DNA of 64,000 nt from an uncultured Lachnospiraceae bacterium (lineage in GTDB: Bacteria; Bacillota; Clostridia; Lachnospirales; Lachnospiraceae): contig CAJTTI010000008.1 of assembly GCA_910579225.1 (NCBI GenBank), positions 73,977 to 137,976 on the forward strand, in the 5' to 3' direction. A program made the position numbers and the translations under genes. Below the pieces are notes generated by a model. That model was not told the DNA's origin and did not search any database. It saw only the letters and a program-made list of their open reading frames with translations. Position 1 is the first letter of the stretch. The number at the start of each line of letters is the position of its first letter. Below, piece by piece: positions 32,740-42,000 of this stretch.

Positions 32740-33789
32740 TCAATCCTCCATCCAGACAGTATAGTCCATGACCGCCGCCGCCACGGTCACCCCTTCCCGG
32801 GCCGTCTTCGGAATCAACAGCTTCTTCGTCCCGGCGCCCTTCAGTGCCGCCCTCCCGCAGATATTTCCAAGACTTGTGACAGTTCTGACAAAATCCGACT
32901 CTTCCAGTTCATCCTCTGATTCCGTCTGCAGAAGCTCATCCGCCGTATAAGTATCAAAAGGCACCTCCAGCCAGTCAGCCAGTTCAAGGAGCGCCTTTTC
33001 TTCCTTTTTCAGATCAATGGACGCAATGCGGCACACACTTTCCGGGAAAATCTGATGCTCGTCCAGCACCTGCAGCACCACATCCTTCAGGTGCGCCGCA
33101 CCCGTGCCCCGCCTGCATCCAATCCCCAGCACCGTGATCCGGGGCACCAGATGGAGCGTATGAGCAAACAGCTGTCCTTTTCTGATATCAACAGCAAATC
33201 CCAGGGGAAGCACATTTTCCGTATCCAATTCCTCAGGTACTGTGCCGAATACCGGGAAAGCACTGTACATTCCCACGCGCTTTCCCGCCACCAGCTCTGC
33301 AGCGACCTCTTTCGCATATTCCATGGAATCCAGATACATCCCCCTCTGCGCTGCGAAGGCATCCACCGCAAATTTTCCATGCAGATCTGTAGCGGTGGTG
33401 ATCACCGGTTCTGCATGCAAAAGCTTTGCCACCAGACGCGTCACGGCATTGGCGCCGCCCATATGACCGGACAGCAGAGAGATCACATGTTTCCCCTGCT
33501 CATCTGCCGCAAGGACGGCCGGATCTGTCTTTTTGCTCTGCACAAACGGAGCGATGCTGCGCACCGCGATCCCCGCCGCCCCGATGAAAATCAGGATATC
33601 AGCTCCTGAAAACTGTTCGCAGGTCCATTCCTTCAGAGATACAGACAGCACCCGGACCCCCTCCGGCGGAACTGCATTCCTCTTTTTCACCCATGCCCTG
33701 CAGGATATATGCTCTTTTGGCAGCTTCTCCGCCAACTTCTGCGCAAGCAATGCTCCGTGATCTGTAAAACTGATGATCTCTGCTCTCAT
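32740..33789 (-). CDS. cbiG: Cobalt-precorrin-5A hydrolase
   Basis: CbiG opens the delta-lactone of cobalt-precorrin-5A and releases acetaldehyde in the oxygen-free pathway. Residues 1-115 form the amino domain and the GIGCRRGT motif near 221-227 begins the carboxyl domain, as in other CbiG. There are no obvious cofactor motifs, which is normal. At 349 residues it matches the family. GGAGG before the ATG is good, and it ends four bases before the CbiJET start. Confidence 0.93.
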   Translation of the reverse strand: MRAEIISFTDHGALLAQKLAEKLPKEHISCRAWVKKRNAVPPEGVRVLSVSLKEWTCEQFSGADILIFIGAAGIAVRSIAPFVQSKKTDPAVLAADEQGKHVISLLSGHMGGANAVTRLVAKLLHAEPVITTATDLHGKFAVDAFAAQRGMYLDSMEYAKEVAAELVAGKRVGMYSAFPVFGTVPEELDTENVLPLGFAVDIRKGQLFAHTLHLVPRITVLGIGCRRGTGAAHLKDVVLQVLDEHQIFPESVCRIASIDLKKEEKALLELADWLEVPFDTYTADELLQTESEDELEESDFVRTVTSLGNICGRAALKGAGTKKLLIPKTAREGVTVAAAVMDYTVWMED

Positions 33790-33816
33790 TTCTGCCCTCC
33801 AACTTTTTCATTTCCG

Positions 33817-34335
33817 TTATATATAGATTTTATCCAGACAGACTCCCTGTATTTCTGCTAAAAACACCTCCGGAATATCCAGATTATATTTTTTGATACA
33901 ATATCTGTCAGTTCTTGAAAAGGGAGGGGTATATTGAATTTTGAAATCGCTGAAAGCACCATCTAGTATCATCTGTTCCAGCTTCAGCAAAAATCCAGCC
34001 CGGTTTTTACTGTAATCCGGTTCCTCCGCAAGAAACTCTTCTCTGTTGCTGAGCAGTAAATCCAGTCCTTCCGAGAGATAAAATAAATACAAAGCCGTTG
34101 ACATACAACAATTTTTATTTTCTATGATCGCTTTTGGTATCTCAAAACCGTCGTCAAAATTATAGTGTGATACAAGTAAATGCAATGTGACCGGATCGGA
34201 TATCTCCCCCACCAGCTCGCATTCTCTCTTCTTTAAAGCCTCCATACACTTCTGGCTTCCGTCACCATAAAGCGCGTCAAGTTCTTCATTTCCATATAAT
34301 AAAATTTCTAATATTTCTTTATTATACTCGATCAT
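33817..34335 (-). CDS. DUF4274 protein inside the cobalamin operon
   Basis: A 172-residue soluble protein whose central part (VTLHLLVSHYNFDDGFEIPKA, then a conserved ENKNCCMSTALYLFYL) matches the DUF4274 family, usually of unknown function. The start at MIEYNKEI has an AGGAG-type site; a TTG 13 codons upstream is less likely. It sits between cbiD and cbiG, 27 and 57 bases from its neighbours, and reads in the same direction, so it is co-transcribed with them. No catalytic motif is obvious. Its link to cobalamin is only positional. Confidence 0.75.
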   Translation of the reverse strand: MIEYNKEILEILLYGNEELDALYGDGSQKCMEALKKRECELVGEISDPVTLHLLVSHYNFDDGFEIPKAIIENKNCCMSTALYLFYLSEGLDLLLSNREEFLAEEPDYSKNRAGFLLKLEQMILDGAFSDFKIQYTPPFSRTDRYCIKKYNLDIPEVFLAEIQGVCLDKIYI

Positions 34336-34392
34336 ACTCCTGTCTCCCGAAAACGATCTCTTCCAGAAATTCAAAAGTGTTCCTGTAAATGT

Positions 34393-35574
34393 TCAACCCT
34401 TCCGGCACGCGATCTTCCCCGCCAGTTCCGTTACATTCCCGGTCTGACCCAGGATCCCGTATACCCTGGAAAATGTGAGAATGCCTGTCTCCAGGCGGTT
34501 CTGGACACGTTGATTTACATAAAACTCCATCCGTTCCATCAGCCGTTTCATCACCTGTTCTGTGAGTCCGGCTTTCTCAAGACAGCTCAGCGCATCGTCT
34601 GTCGTTACACACTGCATCATCTGAGAGAGCAGAGGAAGAGGAGCTCCCAAAAGCGCCGCATGGACCGTCAGAAGCTCCATGCGTGCATCCGCATTATGAG
34701 AATGCGTGTTCATGATCCCGCCGGCAAGCTTTACAAATTTCCCCATATGTCCCACCAGCAACACGCCCTTTGCCCCGAATTCCACGGCGGCATCCAGCGC
34801 TTCGCCCACAAAATTGCTGCATTTCACTGCATCCTCCAGGCGCAGGCCATGTCCGTACGTTTCCAGAAAATCCAGCCCGTAATTTCCCGGCACGAGCAGA
34901 AGATATTCCATCCCGTTCGCCAGCTTCTGCCGAATCTCCACTCGAATCGTATCAATCAGCGCCTGTTCGCTCATGGGCTCCACGATCCCGCTGGTGCCAA
35001 GGACCGAGATGCCGCCCAGAATCCCAAGCCTGGGGTTGAATGTCTTCTCAGCTAACGACTCCCCCTCTGGAATGGATATCAGGACCTGAAGACAGCCGGT
35101 ATAGCCGAACCGTGCACAGATCTCCAGTACATTTTCACAGATCATCTGCCGGGGAATCCGATTGATCGCCGCCGCTCCCACCGGCTGCTCCAGTCCCGGC
35201 TTTGTGACACGGCCCACTCCTTTGCCGCCGTCAATACAGATCCGGCTGCTTTCCCCGTTTTCTTCCGGCGCTTTGGACGGTATTCCTTCTGCCCCGGCAT
35301 ATGTCACTTCTGCACAGACCAGGATCCCGTTCGTCACATCCGGGTCGTCTCCGCCGTCCTTTCTCACTGCACATTTTACAAAGTCTTTTCCTCTGCTCAT
35401 ATCCAGCACTTCCAGGCGCAGGGGAAGCCCTTTTGGTGTCATGAGATCCACATATTCTGCTGAACTCCCCGACAGCAGCATATATGCCGCTGCCTTCGCG
35501 GCCGCAGCCGCACAGGAGCCTGTTGTATAGCCATATCTTAATTTTTTATTGTTTTTATATATGTACTGTTCCAT
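34393..35574 (-). CDS. cbiD: Cobalt-precorrin-5B C1-methyltransferase
   Basis: CbiD methylates carbon 1 of the corrin ring in the anaerobic pathway. The amino end LRYGYTTGSCAAAAAKAA (about 12-29) is the family signature; other matches are GGKGVGRVTKPGL and NTHSHNADARMELL. The carboxyl part binds SAM in an unusual fold. Length (393) fits. The site before the ATG is weak (GGGA), perhaps helped by coupling to cobT 45 bases upstream. Confidence 0.93.
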   Translation of the reverse strand: MEQYIYKNNKKLRYGYTTGSCAAAAAKAAAYMLLSGSSAEYVDLMTPKGLPLRLEVLDMSRGKDFVKCAVRKDGGDDPDVTNGILVCAEVTYAGAEGIPSKAPEENGESSRICIDGGKGVGRVTKPGLEQPVGAAAINRIPRQMICENVLEICARFGYTGCLQVLISIPEGESLAEKTFNPRLGILGGISVLGTSGIVEPMSEQALIDTIRVEIRQKLANGMEYLLLVPGNYGLDFLETYGHGLRLEDAVKCSNFVGEALDAAVEFGAKGVLLVGHMGKFVKLAGGIMNTHSHNADARMELLTVHAALLGAPLPLLSQMMQCVTTDDALSCLEKAGLTEQVMKRLMERMEFYVNQRVQNRLETGILTFSRVYGILGQTGNVTELAGKIACRKG

Positions 35575-35618
35575 TTTCCCACATCGCCGCCGATTCCATT
35601 TCTGCTTTTCCCAGTCTG

Positions 35619-36680
35619 TTATACCTGATGTGTATATGCCTCCACGTTAGCCCCGTCCCAGGTCGTCAGATGATAATAAACGTTCAACGCCTGATCGATG
35701 AGGGACAGCGCCATGATCGCTCCGGTCCCTTCGCCCAGATGCATGTCCGCCTGCAGCGGAGCTTTCATACCGAGACGCTCCACCACCAGCCGGGAAGCAG
35801 GCTCCGCCGAACAATGGGTACAGATCATATATTCTTTTGCAGTTTCACAGAGCATCCCTGCCAGATATGCCGAAATCGCAGAGATAAATCCGTCGATCAG
35901 AATCGGCATCCGGCAGCAGGCAGCTCCCAGGTAGCAACCCACCATACCTGCGATATCCAGACCTCCGATTTTCGAGATCACATCAACTGCATCGTTTTTA
36001 TCCGGCTGATTGATCTCGATTGCCTTTTTAATGGTCCGGATCTTCCGCTCCAGTCCCTCTGTGGAAAGCCCTGCGCCGCGCCCCGTAACCGTCTCCACAT
36101 CCTGATCAAAGAGAACTGCGGCACAGGCGGAACTGGTAGTTGTATTTCCAATCCCCATCTCACCGGTTACGATCAGATCATATCCTTCCTTTTTTAACCC
36201 GCAGACCACGTCTGCGCCCGTCAGGATCGCCTGAATGCACTCTTCCCTGGACATGGCGGGCCCTTCTGCAATATTGCCCGTCCCATGCCGTACAACGCGG
36301 TTCTGGATGCGCGGATGCTTTCCGTCAGTCAGGGAACCGATATTCACAGGAATCAGCTCACAGCCTGCCAGTCCGCACATGACGCATGCCGTCGACAGCC
36401 TGTCTCCCATATTTTCCAGCACCTGTATGGTCACAGAGCTGTCTGTCTGCGTCACGCCTTCCTTCACGACTCCGTTGTCCGCCCCCATGATGACCACTGC
36501 CCGCCGGTCCGGATGGGGACAGGAGGTCCCACAGATTCCTGCAATCTGTACCAGCACCTCTTCCAGCCACCCAAGCCCCCGAAGCGGCTTGCACAAAGAG
36601 TCCCAGCACTTCCAGGCCTCTTCCATGACCTGCCGGTCCACAGGCCTGATCTCACTTATGATTTCTTCCAGATTCTTCAT
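35619..36680 (-). CDS. cobT: Nicotinate-nucleotide:dimethylbenzimidazole phosphoribosyltransferase
   Basis: CobT makes alpha-ribazole phosphate from nicotinate mononucleotide and a base, usually dimethylbenzimidazole, for the lower ligand. The catalytic Glu317 (GEGTGAIMAL) matches the Salmonella enzyme number. Other matches are MGIGNTTTSSA and the VGCYLGAACC region. Length (353) is standard. GGAGAAG lies well before the ATG. It is in the cobalamin operon and starts 145 bases after cbiC. Confidence 0.94.
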   Translation of the reverse strand: MKNLEEIISEIRPVDRQVMEEAWKCWDSLCKPLRGLGWLEEVLVQIAGICGTSCPHPDRRAVVIMGADNGVVKEGVTQTDSSVTIQVLENMGDRLSTACVMCGLAGCELIPVNIGSLTDGKHPRIQNRVVRHGTGNIAEGPAMSREECIQAILTGADVVCGLKKEGYDLIVTGEMGIGNTTTSSACAAVLFDQDVETVTGRGAGLSTEGLERKIRTIKKAIEINQPDKNDAVDVISKIGGLDIAGMVGCYLGAACCRMPILIDGFISAISAYLAGMLCETAKEYMICTHCSAEPASRLVVERLGMKAPLQADMHLGEGTGAIMALSLIDQALNVYYHLTTWDGANVEAYTHQV

Positions 36681-36824
36681 GTCTTCTTCTCCTAACTGCT
36701 TTTATGAAGTCTTCAAAATTCACCCAGTCCCTGTCTTTGCGATGGCAGCATGTACACTCCACCGATATGACGATCCAGTCAAAAATTTCCAAAAAACATC
36801 CGTCTCCGGGTTCAGACCCGACAT

Positions 36825-37454
36825 TCACCCCTTCGCATACAGCATGGCATTACAGATCGTCGCCGCGATGTTACTTCCGCCTTTCCTTCCTCTTGCTACA
36901 ATATACGGCACTCCTGCCGTCATGATCAGCTCTTTGGCTTCCACCACATTGACGAATCCTACCGGCGCGCCAATGATCAGCGCCGGGCGGATCTTCCCCT
37001 CCTGAATCAGCTCATACAGCCGAATCAGAGCTGTAGGCGCATTTCCTACGGCAAAGATGACCTCCCGGTTCAGAGAAGCTCCGCGCTCCATACAGACTGC
37101 TGCCCGGGTGCATTCTCTCTTTTTCGCTTCCTCCGCCACATCCTCATCGGACATGAAGCAGAAGGCGTCTCCGCCGTATTCCTTCAGTTTTTTCTTATTG
37201 ATGCCGGACCAGGCCATCTTCGTATCCGTCACCACTGCTGCGCCGCGCCGCAGAGCCTCCACCCCCAGCATGGCCGCACGCTCCGAGAAACACAGATTAT
37301 CCGCGTAGTCAAAATCCGCAGACGTGTGGATGCAACGTTTTACAATGGAAAATTCCGGCTCCGGCCACATCCTTCCATCCAGTTCCTCCGTGATGATCTC
37401 CATACTTCGATTCTCAATCTCCGTCGGTTTCACAATCTCTATTCTGTCCAGCAT
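36825..37454 (-). CDS. cbiC: Cobalt-precorrin-8 methylmutase
   Basis: CbiC moves the methyl group from C11 to C12, giving cobyrinate. The catalytic His43 is in KRCIHTSADFDY, matching the position in CobH, and TDTKMAWSGI and APVGFVNVVEAK are conserved. At 209 residues it has the normal length. A strong GGAGGAGGG site precedes the ATG, whose first base overlaps the last base of the cbiP stop (TGATG). Confidence 0.94.
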   Translation of the reverse strand: MLDRIEIVKPTEIENRSMEIITEELDGRMWPEPEFSIVKRCIHTSADFDYADNLCFSERAAMLGVEALRRGAAVVTDTKMAWSGINKKKLKEYGGDAFCFMSDEDVAEEAKKRECTRAAVCMERGASLNREVIFAVGNAPTALIRLYELIQEGKIRPALIIGAPVGFVNVVEAKELIMTAGVPYIVARGRKGGSNIAATICNAMLYAKG

Positions 37455-38950
37455 CAGATTCCCTCCTCCAGTATCTTATATATTTTTTTCATATCAAAGG
37501 ACCGCCGGACCAGAGCCGCAAGCCTGTCATATTCCTGCTCTTTATGCGCTTCCAGGTCAAAACTCCATGCTCCGTACTCCAGTCCCTTAACTGCCATCAG
37601 CCTTTTGATCATCGCCTCTGCAAAGCCTGCCGTATCAAAGATACCATGAAGATAGCTTCCCAGCACACTGCCGTCCTCATTGGACAGTCCATCCAGTCTG
37701 CCATCCGAAAGCCGAATCAGCTCCAGGCATCCGCCCAGGTTCTCAGTTTCACCCATATGAATCTCATACCCGGTCACCTCCTGGCCTTCCCAGCCTTCCC
37801 ACAGACCAGTTCCACGCTCCATTCTGCCCGTAATCTGCGTCCGGGTCTTGGCCTTGCTGAACACTGTCTTTGTATCCAGAAGCCCCATTCCCCGCATGGA
37901 CCCTCCATGTTCCACCCCATACGGATCTTCCATCACACTTCCCAGCATCTGAAAGCCTCCGCAGATACCGATCACCGGCGTCTTTTTCTCCGCCTGTCGC
38001 AGAATCAACGCTTCCATACCGGACTCCCTCAACCACTGCAGATCGTCCATGGTATTCTTCGTTCCCGGCAGCAGAATCAGATCCGGCTCCCCCAGCATCC
38101 CGGCCTTCTGCACATACCGAAGCGATACTCCTTCCATCCGCTCAAATACGGAAAAATCCGTAAAATTCGAGATGTGCGGCAGATGAATCACTGCCACATC
38201 CACGCCGGCGCCTTTTTGTGTCTGCGTCAGCCGGTCAGAAAGGCTGTCTTCATCATCTATATCCAACGACTCCATAGGAACCACTCCCACCACCGGAATA
38301 GAAAGCTTTTCTTCGATCATCTCAAGTCCTGGTTTTAAGATCTTTTCATCTCCCCGGAATTTATTGATCACAAGCCCTTTGATCATCTGCTGCTCGTCTT
38401 CCTCCAGAAGCTTCACCGTCCCGTAAAGCGCTGCGAAGACGCCTCCCCGGTCAATATCGCCCACCAGCAGCACCGGTGCACCGGCCATCTTCGCCATTCC
38501 CATATTGACGATATCGTTCTCCCGCAGATTGATCTCCGCCGGACTCCCGGCTCCCTCAATAACGATGATATCATATTCCTGACTCAATCTGTTATAAGCA
38601 CTGATCACATCTGCTTTCAGTTGTATTTTATCCCGATAGTAGTCCATGGCTTTCATATTTCCCCGGATCTCCCCGTTCACGATCACTTGACTGCCCACAT
38701 GGCTGGTGGGCTTCAGCAGAATCGGGTTCATATCCACTGTGGGCTCGATCCCGCAGGCCTCCGCCTGCATAGCCTGCGCCCTCCCGATCTCCAGCCCGTC
38801 CTTCGTAATATAGGAATTCAGCGCCATATTCTGAGATTTAAAAGGGGCCACCTTATATCCGTCCTGCATAAATACTCTGCAGAGCCCCGCCGTCAGAAAA
38901 CTCTTCCCCGAGTTTGACATGGTTCCCTGCACCATGATCGCCTTCGCCAA
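37454..38950 (-). CDS. cbiP: Cobyric acid synthase
   Basis: CbiP (CobQ) amidates the b, d, e and g side chains. The amino P-loop is MVQGTMSNSGKS at 6-17 and the glutamine amidotransferase triad includes Cys330 (GICGGFQML). I choose the TTG at 38950, giving MAKAIMVQGT as in relatives, with GAGG upstream; an ATG at 38935 or GTG at 38959 are alternatives. Earlier in-frame codons lie in the end of the DUF4132 gene's region and have no family match. It is 498 residues, about the usual length. Confidence 0.92.
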   Translation of the reverse strand: MAKAIMVQGTMSNSGKSFLTAGLCRVFMQDGYKVAPFKSQNMALNSYITKDGLEIGRAQAMQAEACGIEPTVDMNPILLKPTSHVGSQVIVNGEIRGNMKAMDYYRDKIQLKADVISAYNRLSQEYDIIVIEGAGSPAEINLRENDIVNMGMAKMAGAPVLLVGDIDRGGVFAALYGTVKLLEEDEQQMIKGLVINKFRGDEKILKPGLEMIEEKLSIPVVGVVPMESLDIDDEDSLSDRLTQTQKGAGVDVAVIHLPHISNFTDFSVFERMEGVSLRYVQKAGMLGEPDLILLPGTKNTMDDLQWLRESGMEALILRQAEKKTPVIGICGGFQMLGSVMEDPYGVEHGGSMRGMGLLDTKTVFSKAKTRTQITGRMERGTGLWEGWEGQEVTGYEIHMGETENLGGCLELIRLSDGRLDGLSNEDGSVLGSYLHGIFDTAGFAEAMIKRLMAVKGLEYGAWSFDLEAHKEQEYDRLAALVRRSFDMKKIYKILEEGI

Positions 38951-39045
38951 TCGTCTCACCTCTTCTCCTGAATCTTTCTTTCCCCAAAATTTCTGTCCTT
39001 TTACAAATGTCTGTACACAACCCGGACCAGGGATCCGTCTCCACA

Positions 39046-42000
39046 CTAACGAATCTGCGCGAGCACCGACGGATCTTTGATCTTCCTATCCTCCGCAAAC
39101 ATCAGGATCTTCGATAATATCTCTGCTGTCTTCGGATCTTCGTCCACAAAAGGCAGGAAAATCTTTCCCCGATGCTGAGAATGCACCGGCAACACATACA
39201 ACATGGCGTTTCCGACCTGATGAACCACGCCGCTTCCCAGATGAACCGTATATTGTCCAAGTGTCCCGTCAATTAACGCGTGATTTCCCTGAAGCCGTAC
39301 ATTTTTCACCTGAAAAAGCTCCAGGTTTCCTTTTATAATCCTGCGGCGCATCTCCACTGTGGAATGGCTTGCTTCTGGATCCACACCTCCCACATAAGCC
39401 GTACTTACCGCCAGATCCACATCCCGCATTACTTCACTGTAGAGTCGTTCCGGAATCTCCGAGATCCGCTTTCGACAGAAGCCCTTCCGGTCATAGAACT
39501 CCACAGACTCCAGTACCGGTGCCTCTACGTCTCCCGGAGAATACCAGTCTGCCAGCACACAGATCACTGCAATCATATTCTCCTTATAACAGACTTTCTG
39601 AAGCCCACATTCATAATCCACCACCCAGCGGCGTCCTCTGAGCGTGGCTATGGTTTTCCGCGGCTGTATCTGATACCCTGCAAACAGTCTGGATTCTTCT
39701 TTTTCCAGTTCCTCCGGAAGTTTCACATACAGTTCCCGGAACACTTGTTTGAAAGGCTGTCTGATCTGTTCGGCAAACAATATTTTCTGATATTCCTGCC
39801 AGTGCCCCTCCACATAAAAGTCCCAGGGATGTGCAACTCTCACCTGCTCCCGGGGAGCAAGCGGCCGTACGTCTCCATTCCAGTCTCTGAGTCCCGATTC
39901 ACACAGAAAGCCCGTCTTTCCTGAACATTCTGCTCCTGTATACACCAGAGAGCTGATCATGGGGCAGACAACCGGATGAGCCATAAGTTTCCAAAGCTCC
40001 CACACCTCGAACAGGGTCCCGTCTTCCATGGCCTGTTCCATCATCTGCCTGGTCCTCTGGTACTGTTCCCTCAACTTCTTACAAGCTTCCTTGCACCGGA
40101 TCACCTGCTCATATTTTTTATATTTTGCCGGTACGGACTTCAGAATCTTCCCATCCTTCCGGCACTGAAGGCTGCTCCTTCCATCCTCATCAACCGCTAC
40201 CCGCAGACAGACGTCTTCCACAGTCTGCCAGACCAGGCAGTCGTCGTATTGTTCCGTAAGTCTGCTCTCCATTCTGAGAATCAGACGCATCACATCTGAA
40301 AAGCCCGCATTTATGCTCAGATTTTTAAGCGCCATTTCCACTGCGCGTCTCTCGCTTGAACGCCTCTGCGCTCCGAACTGACTGCTTTCTTTTTTGAATT
40401 TCTGAATATACTGATAGCGCTTTAAAAGCTGTTCTTCTCTTTCTTCCTGTATGTCTGAAAGTGGCAAAAGTCCTAGGCTCATCAGCAGATCTTTGTTTCT
40501 CTTCTCATCAATCGCCTGAACAAGTTCCTCAAAGGTCTTGCTGCCAAGCGCTGCATCCGCATATTTTCTTGCTCTGGCATGAAGACTGCCTGCAGCAGAA
40601 TATTTTGCGGCATCATAGAGCAGCTTAAAATCTTTTTCCCCAAGCGCGTTATAAGCCTCATGAAACCACTGAACATCAAAAGCGCCGTCATACAGCTCTT
40701 CCCGGCCAAGCGGCGTGTATTTCGCCAGAACCGACATCAATGTATCTTCCAGGCCTTCGCTGGTATGAGCCATAAAATAATAGCAGCCGCTCTGAAAACC
40801 GGGAAGTTCCAGATACTCTCCCACAAGAGGAATCCACTGCCGTGCATACATGGCCACTTCCACCAGACGTTTCCTGGTAATGCCGCTCCCCTTCAGGGCA
40901 TGTCTCAAATCCTCCGCTCCTTCTTTGTCCCCGGGATGGCAGATCTGAAGAAGCCGGCAGAGCACCGAATGTCTATCTTTCCCATAGGAATAGTAGCCAT
41001 AAGTCCGCTTCAACGGTTCTTTCCCAAGAGCCGTCAGGATGCGAACCAGGCGTTCCACGCCATAGAGCACCTGAATCTGTTCGATACAGCCGGAGAAAGG
41101 CGTTTCCTGCTCCCCTCTTTTCAGCTCCACTTTCAGAATCATCTCTGTCAGTTCCTCATAAAGCTCATGAGCTGCTTTCCGTTCCGGGCTGTCCGACGAT
41201 AAAAGATCCGGCCGGAACCATCCTCCTTTCACAGGTACCCTGTCCCGTCCAAAGAACGCATACACCGCCCGCTCTCTTATATTCCAGCGGGGAACTCCGC
41301 CATGCAGTTCCGCCATACTGACCGCACACACCAGATCTTCCAGGCTCCAGTGAGTGAAAAAAGCCTTATACAATAACTCCTTGTCCCAAATTCCGCGAAT
41401 ATATGCCTGCACACAGGCTTCCACATTTTTTCCGCCCAGAAAGCGCAGAGCAAAAGCACTTTCCCATTCCTTCTCTCCCACGCAGGACAGCCACTGATCA
41501 AGCTTACAGAATATGGGAAAATATTCCATATAAGAACGGAGTATACTTTTCTGAGTCTCATAAAGCTTTGCGAATCCCACAAGTCCCCATTGGCCTTTCA
41601 GCTCCTTCGGCACATATTTCCGAAACAATGCGTCAATAATCCGCTTCGTCTGTTCCTGATACTCCCATGTCTCTGACAGCTTTTTATAAGGCAGTCTTCC
41701 GAATACTTTCTGATAGAGCTTCCTTTCATCCATATATCTCTGCCTTTTCTCCAGGCAGTCCTGATACAGATACACTTCCAAGAGCATCCCGGGAGTCCGA
41801 ATCTCTTCTTTATAAAAATCTTCCCACAGTTCCCGGAACGGAAAATCTCTCTCATAGTCCATCACATAGCTGTTCCAGAACAGGTTATTTCCCAGAATCT
41901 GTTTTTCTCCGTAGTAATCCTGGTACTCCCGCTCCTTATTTGCTTCAATCCGTTCTGACAGCCGCTTCAGCACCTGAATGCAGTCCTCTTCTCCATATTC

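Noticed and set aside
36681..36824. Gap between cbiC and cobT, checked for a second riboswitch or promoter
   Set aside because: No B12-box or promoter pair could be found; it seems plain spacer.
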